DNA of 64,000 bases from an uncultured Flavobacteriaceae bacterium (GTDB lineage Bacteria; Bacteroidota; Bacteroidia; Flavobacteriales; Flavobacteriaceae). The stretch covers positions 310,001-374,000 of the forward strand of contig CANKZG010000002.1 in assembly GCA_947488435.1 (NCBI GenBank). The letters are read 5' to 3'. How positions within the stretch are numbered: the stretch's first letter is position 1; every line of letters starts with the position of its first letter. Under the pieces are notes generated by a model that was given only the letters and a program-made list of their open reading frames with translations, was not told where the DNA came from and ran no database searches. A program made the translations under genes and the position numbers. This document shows, one piece after another, positions 62,843 through 64,000 of the stretch.

Positions 62843-64000
62843 TGACAGCTCCTGCTAATCAGCATAGAAAAAATGTTTTATTTATTGGTTTAATGTGGCC
62901 GGAACCCAAAGCGACAGCAGCTGGTTCTCGAATGTTTCAACTCCTTTATTTTTTTTTAGAACAAGACTACAAAATAAGCTTTGCCTGTACTTTAGAGCAA
63001 AATGAAGCTGCTTTAGAATTAGAACGATTGAATGTTTCAATCGAAAAAATTGAACTGAATCATCCGAGTTTTAATGCGTTACTCAAGAAACTCAAACCAG
63101 AGATGGTTGTTTTTGACCGATTTATTACAGAAGAACAATTTGGATGGAGAGTGGCTGCAGAACTTCCCAATACAATACGCATTTTGGACACTGAAGATTT
63201 GCATGCGTTACGGTCTGCAAGAGGAGAGGCTTTGCGGAAAAAGAAAGCGTTCAAAGTAGAGGATTGGACAGGGTCTGCCATGGCTAAACGGGAGATTGCC
63301 AGTATTTATCGTTGCGATTGTTCCTTAATAATTTCTAGTTTTGAGATGCAGTTATTGCAAAATGTATTAAAGATACCCGCTTCCTTGTTGTTTCATCTTC
63401 CTTTTATGCTACCTACAATTACTGAAGATGATCAAAAGAGTTGGCATAGTTTCGAAGATCGCAGCGATTTCATATGTATTGGTAATGGCAAGCATAAACC
63501 GAATATAGATGCTTTTTTATGGTTAAAAAAAGAAATATGGCCTTTGATTCGAAAAGCACTTCCCCATGCTTACTTGAAAATTTATGGGGCTTATCTACCT
63601 CAAAAAATAAAAGAATTGCATGACGAAAAAACAGGGTTTTTAGTTATGGGTAGAGCTGAAAACGCAAAACTTGTACTGGAGAAATCTCGTGTAAATTTAG
63701 CTCCCTTACGTTTTGGAGCGGGTTTAAAAGGGAAACTTATCGATGGTTTTATCGTGGGAACCCCAAATATTACCACAACTATAGGAGCGGAGGGAATGCA
63801 TGAAGGTTGTGAGTGGGGAGGTATTATTGCGGATAATGCAGATGATTTTGCCCTATCAGCATCTAAGTTATATCAGCATCCCGAGTTATGGAAACGGTCT
63901 CAACTAAACGGAGTTACAATTCTTAATCAATGTTACAGTAAAACAGTTTTAGCAGAGCAGCTTAAAACTAAATTTGAAATGTTGTACAAGGAATTAAAAA
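62842..64000 (+). CDS. GT4-type glycosyltransferase (cut by right edge)
   Basis: An open frame of at least 386 residues from ATG 62842 that runs off the window. After NVLFIGLMWPEPKATAAGSR, the N-terminal half carries FDRFITEEQFGWR and RILDTEDLHALR; the C-terminal half has FICIGNGKHKPN, LKIYGAY, and the donor-binding region NLAPLRFGAGLKGKLIDGF followed by GTPNITTTIGAEGM, the typical E-x7-E-like zone of family 4 transferases. Acceptor and sugar unknown. It starts on the last base of the helicase stop, so the two are translationally coupled. Confidence 0.85.
   Translation, partial: MTAPANQHRKNVLFIGLMWPEPKATAAGSRMFQLLYFFLEQDYKISFACTLEQNEAALELERLNVSIEKIELNHPSFNALLKKLKPEMVVFDRFITEEQFGWRVAAELPNTIRILDTEDLHALRSARGEALRKKKAFKVEDWTGSAMAKREIASIYRCDCSLIISSFEMQLLQNVLKIPASLLFHLPFMLPTITEDDQKSWHSFEDRSDFICIGNGKHKPNIDAFLWLKKEIWPLIRKALPHAYLKIYGAYLPQKIKELHDEKTGFLVMGRAENAKLVLEKSRVNLAPLRFGAGLKGKLIDGFIVGTPNITTTIGAEGMHEGCEWGGIIADNADDFALSASKLYQHPELWKRSQLNGVTILNQCYSKTVLAEQLKTKFEMLYKELK

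Noticed and set aside
61331-64000. Helicase plus following gene as a restriction or defence island
   Set aside because: No methylase, nuclease or specificity subunit accompanies the helicase; the next gene is a glycosyltransferase.
1-64000. Search for mobile elements, CRISPR arrays, tRNA or rRNA genes
   Set aside because: No transposase, integrase, evenly spaced long repeats, tRNA-like cloverleaf or rRNA sequence was recognised by eye; a tRNA scan could still reveal one missed here.

Overview
The window is an AT-rich chromosomal segment from a member of the Bacteroidota, almost certainly a marine-type Flavobacteriaceae. The main pointers are PorX (the response regulator/PglZ protein tied to the type IX secretion system), the lpxC-fabZ fusion, a short 287-residue primary sigma factor, the bifunctional hisB, the long hisG, and promoter motifs of the Bacteroidota type (TTTG about 19-22 bp before TAnnTTTG). 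No rRNA, tRNA, CRISPR array, insertion sequence, integrase or phage gene was seen. Once the short genes listed here are counted, no stretch longer than about 300 bases lacks a gene.

Layout: 1-4.0 kb holds aroB (cut by the window edge), proline dehydrogenase, alanine dehydrogenase and small membrane proteins. 4.1-4.5 kb holds a tiny secreted peptide gene preceded by a four-copy, helically phased repeat array. 4.6-15.5 kb carries tsaE, a duplicated-domain membrane protein, a small HTH regulator, porX, an HD hydrolase, then a lipid A/central metabolism run (lpxD, lpxC-fabZ, lpxA, efp, a second lpxD-like gene, sucD). 15.6-21.8 kb has fabG, a VWA membrane protein, a FlgO/TPR membrane protein and an SPFH protein. 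21.8-30.9 kb is a complete histidine operon (hisG-D-C-B-H-A-F-IE) with four passenger genes and a textbook-like leader peptide/attenuator. 31-49.6 kb is mixed housekeeping: a VWA/AAA pair, a histidine kinase/response regulator pair, DUF418, a Bax-inhibitor-1 gene broken by a 16-bp tandem duplication, a truA-like gene, two tandem alpha/beta hydrolases, cysE-cysM, a thioesterase and an M19 dipeptidase.

49.7-59.2 kb is the most interesting block: six tightly packed genes encoding a sensorless hybrid kinase with HPt, a receiver-only regulator, a membrane-anchored HEAT protein, a processive family-2 glycosyltransferase, an alkaline-phosphatase-superfamily transferase fused to TPRs, and a TPR/beta-barrel YaiO-like outer membrane protein. 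The TPR tail of the transferase resembles the TPR head of the barrel protein. Together they look like a phosphorelay-controlled surface polysaccharide synthesis, modification and export system. Directly downstream, with their own promoter and a strong terminator, are two paralogous micro-ORFs of 32 and 33 codons. The window closes with rpoD, a DUF6155-type gene, a DEAD/DEAH helicase and a glycosyltransferase cut by the right edge.

All assignments rest on reading the sequence and on recall of protein families; no database search was run.
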